Shown here: one piece after another, positions 1-6,565 of the stretch | Numbering within the stretch: position 1 is the first letter of the stretch | Layout of the letters: each line of letters opens with the position of its first letter | Origin: Gammaproteobacteria bacterium | GTDB lineage: Bacteria > Pseudomonadota > Gammaproteobacteria > UWMA-0217 | NCBI GenBank assembly: GCA_027031685.1 | Contig: JALVPS010000497.1 | Span: 1 to 8,231 of the forward strand | DNA length: 8,231 nt | Direction: 5' to 3' | Made by a program: the position numbers and the translations under genes | The notes under the pieces: generated by a model | What the model saw: only the letters and a program-made list of their open reading frames with translations | What the model was told of the DNA's origin: nothing | Database searches by the model: none

Positions 1-1022
1 CCACGCGCCTGGCAGAAGTAGGCGTTGTGTGGCGAGTCGTCCATCTCCACGCCGAAGCTCTTGGAGTGGGCGGCGGGGTGCAGCATCATGGTGTTGGGCT
101 TGAGGAGCTTGACCAGCTCGTGCCGGTCGTACACGGACATCTCCAGCGGCGCCGGCAGGTGCACGTAGATAACGTCCAGCTCCGGGAACTCGCGCCGCAG
201 GCAGCCCACCATGGTCTCGTCCGGGTAGCGCTCGGCGGTCAGGTCCAGGGGCAGGCCGCTGGCCTCCAGGGCCTCGCGCTGGCCCGCCTCGAACATCTCC
301 TGATAGCGCCCGAAGATGACCACCCGCGAGAAGGCCTGCGGGAACAGGGCCATGGTCCACAGCAGGCTGCGCACGGTGCGCGTGCGGGCCGGTGGGCCGA
401 AGATGCCCACCTGCAGGCGCTTCTCCTCCGGCACCTCGTCGGCCACCAGCTCAGGCCGCCACTTGAAGATGGTGTACAGGTCCACCAGCGCCTGGCTGGG
501 GTTCTCGTCGTCGCCGTTGCCGGCGTTGATGACCGGGATGCGCGCGTCGTCCACGATCTCGCGGAAGGACTCGCGGTCCGGCGTGCGCAGGATGACCGTG
601 TCGCCGTAGCTGTTGAGGATCTCGGTCAGCTCGGCCAGCGCGCCGGGGTCGTCGAGGCGGCCGGTGGGCACGCCGCCCAGGTCGATGGTGTTGGCCGACA
701 GCAGCTTGGCGGCGCTGGTGAAGGAGAGTTGCGAGCGCGTCACTTGCTGGTCGAGGAAGGCGGTGATCAGCACGCGCCCCGACAGGTGGGGCGGATAGGG
801 CTTGGCGGTCAGCTCCCAGGTGGCGGCGCGGCGCAGCAGTTGCAGCACCAGCTCGCGGTTGTACGAGCGGGCGCTCAGCACGTGGCGGCCCTTGAGGACC
901 TCCAGGGCCCGCGGATCGTCGGGGATGCGCTCCGCCAGCAGGGCGCTGCGCCCCGGTCGGGCCACCTCGTGTTCCTTGTAGGTGGGTGTGGTGCGGGGCA
1001 GGGGGAAGGGGTTGTCGCTCAT
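1..1022 (-). CDS. Aspartate/ornithine carbamoyltransferase-like protein, divergent active site (partial, C-terminus beyond window)
   Basis: 340 codons are visible and the C-terminus lies beyond base 1. Family membership comes from ordered matches to aspartate carbamoyltransferase (ATCase): LKGRHVLS near residue 43, an F-x-x-x-x-x-T-R-x-x-LSF block at 89-101, LNSYGDTVILRTP at 136-148, NPSQALVDLYTI at 174-185, RTRTVRSL at 213-220, LKPNTMMLHP at 307-316 and PHNAYFCQA at 331-339. Catalytic positions differ. The STRTR carbamoyl-phosphate motif reads VTRSQ (94-98), the histidine of HPTQ is asparagine (N174), the Arg/Gln pair of the aspartate site (TRVQxER) aligns with HLPAPLE (288-294), and the HPLPR loop reads HPAAH (315-319). 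The N-terminus is about 40 residues longer than in ordinary ATCase. It is the last visible gene of the transporter operon, 15 nt after nhaD. Fold assignment is confident, function is unknown. It may be a transcarbamylase for another acceptor or a non-catalytic ligand binder, and probably not the housekeeping PyrB. Confidence 0.85.
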   Translation of the reverse strand, partial: MSDNPFPLPRTTPTYKEHEVARPGRSALLAERIPDDPRALEVLKGRHVLSARSYNRELVLQLLRRAATWELTAKPYPPHLSGRVLITAFLDQQVTRSQLSFTSAAKLLSANTIDLGGVPTGRLDDPGALAELTEILNSYGDTVILRTPDRESFREIVDDARIPVINAGNGDDENPSQALVDLYTIFKWRPELVADEVPEEKRLQVGIFGPPARTRTVRSLLWTMALFPQAFSRVVIFGRYQEMFEAGQREALEASGLPLDLTAERYPDETMVGCLRREFPELDVIYVHLPAPLEMSVYDRHELVKLLKPNTMMLHPAAHSKSFGVEMDDSPHNAYFCQAR

Positions 1023-1029
1023 CTGCATG

Positions 1030-1035
1030 CTCCGT
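1030..1035 (-). promoter_or_regulatory. Ribosome binding site that decides the start of the carbamoyltransferase-like gene
   Basis: The minus strand reads ACGGAG, then C, then ATGCAGATG. Two in-frame ATG codons follow. The first (1028) is only 1 nt after GGAG, too close, while the second (1022) is 7 nt away. The second is therefore chosen. The site lies entirely in the 15-nt gap after the nhaD stop. Confidence 0.6.
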
Positions 1036-1037
1036 TG

Positions 1038-2432
1038 TCAGCTGAACAGGGGCCGGTTCAGCCACAGGTGGACACCGATGCTGGCAAGGTAGCCCAGCGC
1101 CACGACCGGTGTCCACCTGAGGTGACCGAAGAAGGTGTACTTGCCCCGCGCCTGGCCCATGAGGGCCACGCCGGCCGCCGAGCCGATGGACAGCAGCGAG
1201 CCGCCCACGCCGGCCGTGAGGGTGACCAGCAGCCAGTGGCCGAGGGACATCTCGGGCTGCATGGTGAGCACGGCGAACATGACCGGGATGTTGTCCACCA
1301 GGGCGGAGATGACGCCCACGCTCACGTTGGCGGTCAGGGCGCCCCATTCGCTGTACATGAGTGACGAGAGCTGGCCCAGGTAGCCGATGAAGCCCAGCCC
1401 GCCCACGCTCAGCACCACGCCGTAGAAGAACAGCAGCGTGTCCCACTCGGCGCGCGCCACCGGCTTGAACACGTCGAAGGCCACCGGGCTGCCGAGCTCG
1501 GGTCCTGTCTCAAGGTGGGCCGAGCGCTTCAGGTAATAGCCCAGCAGCTGCAGGTAGCCCAGGCCGGTGAGCATGCCGATCACGGGCGGGAGGTCCACGA
1601 AATTGTGCACCGCCACGGCGGTGGCGATGGTGGCCAGGAACAGGGCCATGATGCGCCGCGCGCCGCGTTTCATGTGCACCATTTCGTCGGAGGCGGTGGG
1701 CCGGGCGTTGGGCACGGCGAAGTGCATGATCGCGGCCGGCACCAGCCAGTTGACCAGCGAGGGGACGAACAGGGCGAAGAAGGTCCAGAAGTCCACGATG
1801 CCCTTCTGCCACACCATGAGGGTGGTGATGTCGCCGAAGGGCGAGAAGGCCCCGCCGGCGTTGGCGGCCACCACGATGTTGATGCAGGCCAGGGTGACGA
1901 AGCGGTCGTTGTCGCCGCCCACGGCCAGCACCACGGCGCACATGAGCAGGGCGGTGGTCAGGTTGTCGGCCACCGGGGAGATGAAGAAGGCCAGCACGCC
2001 GGTGATCCAGAACAGGGCGCGCAGGCCGAAGCCCTTGCGGATCAGCCAGGAGCGCAGGGCGTCGAACACGCGTCGCTCCTCCATGGCGTTGATATAGGTC
2101 ATGGCCACCAGCAGGAAGAGCATCAGCTCGGCGTATTCCAGCAGGTCGTGGCGCACGGCGGCGTTGGCCACCTCGGCCATGCCCGCCTGGTGATATACCC
2201 AGGCGATGAGGATCCAGATGATGCCGGCCGCCAGCACCACCGGCTTGGACTTGCGCAGGTGGGTGAACTCCTCGCTCATCACCAGGGCATAGGCCACGAC
2301 GAAGACGAGCAGCGAGACGATGCCCACCCAGTGGCCGGTGAGATCCAGACGCTGGCCGTGGGGCAGGGCCTCTGCCGCCCCGGCCAGTCCGGGCAGCAGG
2401 GTGAGCGGCAGGGCGGCTAGGCGTGGGAACAT
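1038..2432 (-). CDS. nhaD: Na+/H+ antiporter, NhaD type
   Basis: This 464-residue inner-membrane protein belongs to the NhaD family of the ion transporter (IT) superfamily, which exchanges cytoplasmic Na+ (or Li+) for external H+ and supports salt and alkali tolerance. The first 22 residues look like a cleavable signal (hydrophobic stretch, then AGAAEA), as is usual for gammaproteobacterial NhaD. Many hydrophobic helices follow. Family motifs are SPVADNLTTALLM (152-164), NAGGAFSPFGDITTLMVW (191-208), ALVDNIPVMFAVL (377-389) and GGSLLSIGSAAGVALMG (410-426). D156, N157, N191, D201, T203 and T204 fall, with an offset of two, on polar residues that I recall being reported as important in Vibrio cholerae NhaD. 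The start at 2432 has GGAGG 7 nt upstream. The gene sits 15 nt after the SLC13-type gene and 15 nt before the carbamoyltransferase-like gene, so cotranscription is likely. Nothing looks damaged. Confidence 0.93.
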   Translation of the reverse strand: MFPRLAALPLTLLPGLAGAAEALPHGQRLDLTGHWVGIVSLLVFVVAYALVMSEEFTHLRKSKPVVLAAGIIWILIAWVYHQAGMAEVANAAVRHDLLEYAELMLFLLVAMTYINAMEERRVFDALRSWLIRKGFGLRALFWITGVLAFFISPVADNLTTALLMCAVVLAVGGDNDRFVTLACINIVVAANAGGAFSPFGDITTLMVWQKGIVDFWTFFALFVPSLVNWLVPAAIMHFAVPNARPTASDEMVHMKRGARRIMALFLATIATAVAVHNFVDLPPVIGMLTGLGYLQLLGYYLKRSAHLETGPELGSPVAFDVFKPVARAEWDTLLFFYGVVLSVGGLGFIGYLGQLSSLMYSEWGALTANVSVGVISALVDNIPVMFAVLTMQPEMSLGHWLLVTLTAGVGGSLLSIGSAAGVALMGQARGKYTFFGHLRWTPVVALGYLASIGVHLWLNRPLFS

Positions 2433-2447
2433 GGGTCGGCCTCCGGA

Positions 2448-4427
2448 TCAGAACACCAGGTTCATCATGGCGATCATGACCACCAGGAAGAGCAGGGTCA
2501 TGATGCCGCCGGCGCGCATGAAGTCCGGTACGCGGTAGCCGCCGGGCCCCATGATGAGCGCGTTCACCTGGTGGGTGGGAATGAGGAAGGAGTTGGAGGT
2601 GGCGATGGCCACGGTCAGGGCGAACACGGCCGGGTTGGCGCCCACGCCCAGGGCGATGTTCACCGCCAGCGGCACCAGCAGCACGGTGGCGCCCACGTTG
2701 GACATGACCAGGGTGAAGAAGGTGGCCAGGGCGGCGATGGCGGTCTGGATGACCCAGATGGGCATGTGCCCCACCACGTTGAGGGTCTGCTCGGCGATGT
2801 AACGGGCCGTGCCGGTGGTCTCCACCGCCAGCCCCAGGGGGATGAGCGAGGCCAGCAGGAACACCGTCTTCCAGCTCACCGCCTCGTAGGCCTCGTCGAT
2901 GGTCAGCACGCCGGCCAGCACCATGCCGATGGCGCCGGTGAGCAGGGCCACCGACAGGCGCACGTCCGTGAACAGCACCATGAACAGGGCGATGCCGAAG
3001 AACAGGGCCGCCCAGCCCACCTTGTGCGGGCGCAGCTCCTCGTGGGGGTATTCGGTGGTGACCACCACGAAGTTGGGGTCCTTCTCCAGCCGCGCCAGGG
3101 CGTCCCAGGTGGTGTGCACCACCAGCGTGTCGCCGGCCTGCAGGGGCATGTCGCGGATGCCGTCGCCCTCGCGGTAGGTCTTGCCCTGGCGGTGCAGGGC
3201 CACCATGGCGATGCCGTAGGTCTTGCGCATCCACACGTCGCGCGCGCTCTTGCCGATCAGGCGCGAGCCGGGCGGGATGACCACCTCGGCGATGCCGGAC
3301 TTGGTGGGCGCGAGCGCCTCGGCGAACACCTCGATGTCCGGCCGCACCGTGAGCCGGTGACGCTCGACGAAGGCCTTGAAGTGCTCCGGCGAGGCCAGCA
3401 CGCCCAGCACGTCACCGGCGGCGATGGGCGTGTCGCGGGCCAGCCCGCCGGGGCCGATGCGCAGGTCGTCGCCGTGCACCGCGGCGATGACGCGGATGCG
3501 CTCCTGGTGCTCGATGTCGTCCAGCTTCTTGCCGATCAGGTCCGAGCCTTCCGGCACCACCACCTCGAACAGCTCGTAGTCGATGCCGTACACCTCGCGG
3601 AAGTATTTCATGGTGTGGGTGGCGGAGGCGCCCTCGTCACGCCCGCTGGCGGCCGGCAGCACATATTTTCCCGCCACCACGAAGTACAGGATGCCGGTGA
3701 GTACCAGCGCCACGCCGATGGGGGTGACCGAGAACAGCCCGAAGGTCTCCATGCGCTGCTCGGCGGGCAGGGCCTGGTTGGAGGTGAGGATCAGGTCGTT
3801 GAGCAGGATCAGGGGGCTGGAACCGACCATGCTCACCGTGCCACCCAGGATGGCGCAGAAGCCCATGGGCATGAGCAGGCGGGAGAGCGGGATGCCGGAG
3901 CGGGCCGAGATGCGGCTCACCACCGGCAGGAACAGGGCGGCCGCCCCCACGTTCTGCATGAAGGAGGAGATGAAGGCCACCGTGCCGGAGATGATGGGGA
4001 TGATGCGCTTCTCGGTGCTGCCGCCGTACTTGAGGATGGTGGCGGCCACCTTGCTCATGATGCCGGTGCGGTCCAGCCCGGCGCCGATGATCATCACCGC
4101 GATGATGGAGATCACCGCGTTGGAGCTGAAGCCGTCGAACAGGTGCTGGGTGTCCACCAGCCCCCGCTCCAGCCCCATGAACGGCGCCAGCAGGGAGGTG
4201 AGCCCCAGCAGCACCATGATGGAGATGGCCGCCACGTCCACCCCCACCACCTCGAAGGCGAACAGGTAGATGGTGAGCAACAGGATGGCCGTGACCCAGG
4301 CGATCTCGACGCTGGGCACCACGGTGGCCAGCCAGCCGGCCAGCAGGGCGAAGGCGCCGGCGGCCAGCCATTTCTTCAGGCCGCCACGCGGTAGGCGGAT
4401 GCGGTCGGAGTCTCCGGGTGTGGTCAT
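2448..4427 (-). CDS. SLC13/DASS-type anion transporter with two RCK_C (TrkA-C) domains
   Basis: This 659-residue inner-membrane protein has a split layout. An N-terminal membrane half (about 18-255) and a C-terminal half (about 468-659) flank a soluble insert of about 200 residues. The insert holds two RCK_C repeats, about 286-357 (PEGSDLIGKKLDDI ... AAGDVLGVL) and 379-448 (PPGSRLIGKSARDVW ... QAGDTLVVH). The membrane halves carry paired re-entrant-loop motifs, QNVGAAALFLPV (158-169) and MSNVGATVLLVPL (575-587), followed by ATSNSFLIPTHQVNALIMGPGG (positions 609-630, GPGG at 627-630). This layout is typical of SLC13-family permeases of the divalent anion:Na+ symporter group. Known substrates in the wider family are sulfate, di- and tricarboxylates and phosphate, and sequence alone does not say which applies. 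RCK_C domains usually bind a small ligand and gate transport. The start at 4427 follows AACGGAGGA with about 9 nt spacing. It lies 92 nt after sulP and 15 nt before nhaD. Confidence 0.88.
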   Translation of the reverse strand: MTTPGDSDRIRLPRGGLKKWLAAGAFALLAGWLATVVPSVEIAWVTAILLLTIYLFAFEVVGVDVAAISIMVLLGLTSLLAPFMGLERGLVDTQHLFDGFSSNAVISIIAVMIIGAGLDRTGIMSKVAATILKYGGSTEKRIIPIISGTVAFISSFMQNVGAAALFLPVVSRISARSGIPLSRLLMPMGFCAILGGTVSMVGSSPLILLNDLILTSNQALPAEQRMETFGLFSVTPIGVALVLTGILYFVVAGKYVLPAASGRDEGASATHTMKYFREVYGIDYELFEVVVPEGSDLIGKKLDDIEHQERIRVIAAVHGDDLRIGPGGLARDTPIAAGDVLGVLASPEHFKAFVERHRLTVRPDIEVFAEALAPTKSGIAEVVIPPGSRLIGKSARDVWMRKTYGIAMVALHRQGKTYREGDGIRDMPLQAGDTLVVHTTWDALARLEKDPNFVVVTTEYPHEELRPHKVGWAALFFGIALFMVLFTDVRLSVALLTGAIGMVLAGVLTIDEAYEAVSWKTVFLLASLIPLGLAVETTGTARYIAEQTLNVVGHMPIWVIQTAIAALATFFTLVMSNVGATVLLVPLAVNIALGVGANPAVFALTVAIATSNSFLIPTHQVNALIMGPGGYRVPDFMRAGGIMTLLFLVVMIAMMNLVF

Positions 4428-4486
4428 GAGAGGCGTTCCTCCGTTCTGTCGTGTTGGTTCATGACGGCGCGGCGTTTCCCAATGGA

Positions 4487-4507
4487 CGACGGGGACTCAC
4501 CCCCTCG
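4487..4507 (-). other. Small imperfect hairpin between the SulP and SLC13-type genes
   Basis: In the 92-nt spacer, CGA plus GGGG (4487-4494) can pair with CCCC plus TCG (4500-4507) around the loop ACTCA, with one C-C mismatch. It starts about 12 nt past the sulP stop codon. There is no run of T after it in the direction of transcription, so it is not a convincing intrinsic terminator. It could be an mRNA processing or stability element, or chance. The rest of the spacer holds the ribosome binding site of the downstream gene and nothing else I can support. Confidence 0.25.
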
Positions 4508-4519
4508 CCCGGTGTCGGA

Positions 4520-6313
4520 TCAGGTCCTCCGTTGCGTTTGCGGGGCTGGCGGGCCGAATTCATCCTGGCATTCCAGGAAGATGCGCTTGTCGCAGCGCGC
4601 GCAGATTTCCTTGTCCAGTTTATGGTAAATCGCGTGAATGGCGGCCGCCTTGGACTGGAAGATATTGCGCGCGCCCGTGACATCCAGACAGCCGCAACGG
4701 TCCAGATCCTCCCACAGCCCCTGTTTCACATTGATCAAATACAGGTCGCCGCCCATGGCGCGGCGCCGCTGCGCTTCCTCCAGCAGCGCCTCGCCGCCCT
4801 GCAGGTCCACGAAGTTGATGCCCTCGCAGATGATGGCCAGGTGCTTCTGCTCCGGGTACTCGGCGCGCAGCCTGTCGAAGGTCTCCTGCAGGTGGCTCAC
4901 CGAGCCGAAGAACAGCGAGCCGTCGATGCGGATGAACTTGAGCTGCGGGCACTCGGGGATGTCCGTGGCGCTGGAGAAGGCACGCTTGTCCAGGCGCGGA
5001 TCGGGGACGCGGGTGACGATCTTGGGCTTGGAGACGCGCTCCAGGTAGAGCACCAGCGACAGCAGGATGCCGGCGAAGATGGCGAACTCCAGCTCCAGGA
5101 ACACGGCGCCGAAGAAGGTCACCAGCATCACCGCCGCGTCACGCCCGGAGGCCTTGAGGATGTGCCTGATCTCGTGGAAGTCGATCAGCCCCCAGGCCAC
5201 CAGGAACAGGATGCCGGCCATGGCCGCCTTGGGCAGGTAGGCGGCCAGCGGGGCCACCAGCACCACGATGCCCATGAGCAGCAGGCCGGCGAACATGGCC
5301 GCCAGCGGCGTGCGCGCGCCGGCCTGGAAGTTGAGGCCGGAGCGGTTGAAGGAGCCGGTGGCCACGTAACCGGAGAAGAAGGCGCCGGCCAGATTGGACA
5401 GGCCCTGGCCGATGAACTCCTGGTTGCCGTCGATGCGGTAGCCGCCGCGCGCCGCCAGCGAGCGGCCGATGGACACCGCCTCGGTGAGGGCGAACAGCGT
5501 CACCGCCAGGGCCGAGGGGGCCAGGCGCTTGATGTTCTCCAGACTGAGATCGGGCGAGGAGAGCGGCGGCAGGGTGGAGGGCAGGGCGCCCACGGTGGCG
5601 ATCTTCACCGTGTCCGCCCCCAGCATCTTGATGAGTACGGTGGACACGATGCTGCCCAGCACCATGGCCACGATCATGTACGGCGCCCTGGGCCAGTAGC
5701 GCTTGACCAGGATGCCGCTCGCCAAGGTCACCACGCCCACCACCACCACGTAGGGATTGACGTGGTGCAGTTCCTTGCCCACGTGGTAGAGCAGCTCCGG
5801 CAGGTGGCCGCCGCGCGGCACCTCGATGCCCAGGAAGTGCTTGAGCTGCTTGGCGGCGATGAGGATGGCGGCGCCCGCCGTGAAGCCCACCACCACGGCG
5901 TGGGAGATGAAGTTGACCAGCGCCCCCATGCGCGCCAGGCCCAGGACCAGCTCGAAGATGCCCACCAGGAAGGTGAGTGTGAGGGCCAGCGACACGTAGT
6001 CCGCGGTGCCCGGCTCGGCATACACCGACAGGGCCGAGAAGAGCACGATGGAGGCGGCCGTGGTGGGGCCGGAGACGAGGTGTCTGGAGGAGCCGAACAG
6101 GGCGGCGATGATGGCCGGGATCATGCCGGCGTAAAGGCCGTACTCGGGCGGCATGCCGGCGATGGTGGCGAAGGCCACGCCCTGCGGGAGCACCACGATG
6201 GCCCCGGTGAGGCCGGCCATGAAGTCTGCCTTCAGGTCGCGGCCGGTGACCTGGGGCAGCCACTTCATGAAAGGGAACAACCAGTTGAGGGCCGGCACAT
6301 TCGGTGCGCTCAT
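4520..6313 (-). CDS. SulP family inorganic anion transporter with STAS domain
   Basis: This 597-residue inner-membrane protein is close to full length for bacterial SulP. The transporter domain (about 20-425) carries VLPQGVAFATIAGMPPEYGLYA (positions 41-62), the signature SRHLVSGPTTAASIV (76-90), ALTEAVSIGRSLAA (275-288) and GSFNRSGLNFQAGARTPLA (320-338). A cytoplasmic STAS domain follows at about 457-565. Its regulatory loop reads INFVDLQGGEALL, without the serine of anti-sigma-antagonist STAS domains. The tail has LDRCGCLD (537-544) and CARC...LEC (C571, C574, C582), a possible metal or redox motif. SulP proteins move sulfate, bicarbonate or dicarboxylates, often with Na+ or H+. The NhaD neighbour favours Na+-linked uptake, but the substrate is open. 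The start at 6313 was chosen because family homology begins there and GGGAG lies 12 nt upstream, a rather long spacing. An in-frame ATG at 6397 would add 28 low-complexity residues and is unlikely. Confidence 0.92.
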   Translation of the reverse strand: MSAPNVPALNWLFPFMKWLPQVTGRDLKADFMAGLTGAIVVLPQGVAFATIAGMPPEYGLYAGMIPAIIAALFGSSRHLVSGPTTAASIVLFSALSVYAEPGTADYVSLALTLTFLVGIFELVLGLARMGALVNFISHAVVVGFTAGAAILIAAKQLKHFLGIEVPRGGHLPELLYHVGKELHHVNPYVVVVGVVTLASGILVKRYWPRAPYMIVAMVLGSIVSTVLIKMLGADTVKIATVGALPSTLPPLSSPDLSLENIKRLAPSALAVTLFALTEAVSIGRSLAARGGYRIDGNQEFIGQGLSNLAGAFFSGYVATGSFNRSGLNFQAGARTPLAAMFAGLLLMGIVVLVAPLAAYLPKAAMAGILFLVAWGLIDFHEIRHILKASGRDAAVMLVTFFGAVFLELEFAIFAGILLSLVLYLERVSKPKIVTRVPDPRLDKRAFSSATDIPECPQLKFIRIDGSLFFGSVSHLQETFDRLRAEYPEQKHLAIICEGINFVDLQGGEALLEEAQRRRAMGGDLYLINVKQGLWEDLDRCGCLDVTGARNIFQSKAAAIHAIYHKLDKEICARCDKRIFLECQDEFGPPAPQTQRRT

Positions 6314-6508
6314 ATGGGTCGCGTTCTCCCGCGGCAAGGATGGTTGAGAGGCGGCTGGCAGCTGGCGCGTGCGGGGCGCGGCCGGCGGATGGGACACCGT
6401 GGCCCTTGGTTAAGGCGTGTTTCCCCCCGAATACGGCTGTGGACTCGGCAGCGTATGGACTGCGGGCCGGGCGGATCGTCCGGCGTGGCGCGCCGTCTGC
6501 GCGGCGGC
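6314..6508 (-). other. 5' leader of the SulP operon (about 190 nt)
   Basis: This non-coding stretch separates the predicted promoter from the SulP start codon. It holds one imperfect hairpin at 6431-6456: ATACGGCTG pairs with CAGCGTAT with a single bulged G and a 9-nt loop. I recognise no known riboswitch in it. The length is greater than needed for simple initiation, so post-transcriptional control is possible but unproven. No gene on either strand here is credible. Confidence 0.4.
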
Positions 6509-6537
6509 ATTGTGACGATTTGCGGCGCGCTTGGCAA
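6509..6537 (-). promoter_or_regulatory. Predicted sigma70-type promoter for the SulP operon
   Basis: The minus strand has a -35 box TTGCCA (6537-6532, 5 of 6 matches to consensus), exactly 17 nt of spacer, then a -10 box CACAAT (6514-6509, 4 of 6 including the key A and final T). An AT-rich stretch, GCTAATATT, lies directly upstream and is conspicuous in this very GC-rich sequence. It sits 28 nt after the stop codon of the upstream PepSY-type gene. Transcription would begin near 6502. Confidence 0.55.
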
Positions 6538-6565
6538 ATATTAGCGAAAGGCGATGTAGGACCAG

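Noticed and set aside
1..1022. Calling this gene the housekeeping pyrB
   Set aside because: Key aspartate-site and carbamoyl-phosphate residues are replaced, and the neighbours are ion transporters rather than pyrimidine genes.
27..1364. Long open frame on the plus strand (445 codons), and similar long plus-strand frames at 1515-2420, 2571-4394 and 4451-6544
   Set aside because: These lie antisense to well-supported genes. Their translations are rich in His, Gln, Gly, Arg and Ala with no recognisable domain, as expected of the opposite strand of high-GC coding sequence.
1510..3234. Long minus-strand frame (574 codons) spanning the nhaD and SLC13-type genes
   Set aside because: It is a shifted frame across two genes with clear family motifs. 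The product is Pro, Arg, His and Gly-rich and low in complexity, so it is a compositional shadow.
4424..4462. A 12-codon frame (MNQHDRTEERLS) just before the SLC13-type gene, overlapping its start codon by ATGA
   Set aside because: It has no ribosome binding site of its own, and its middle codons contain the binding site of the next gene. Probably chance, though a coupling leader peptide is not ruled out.
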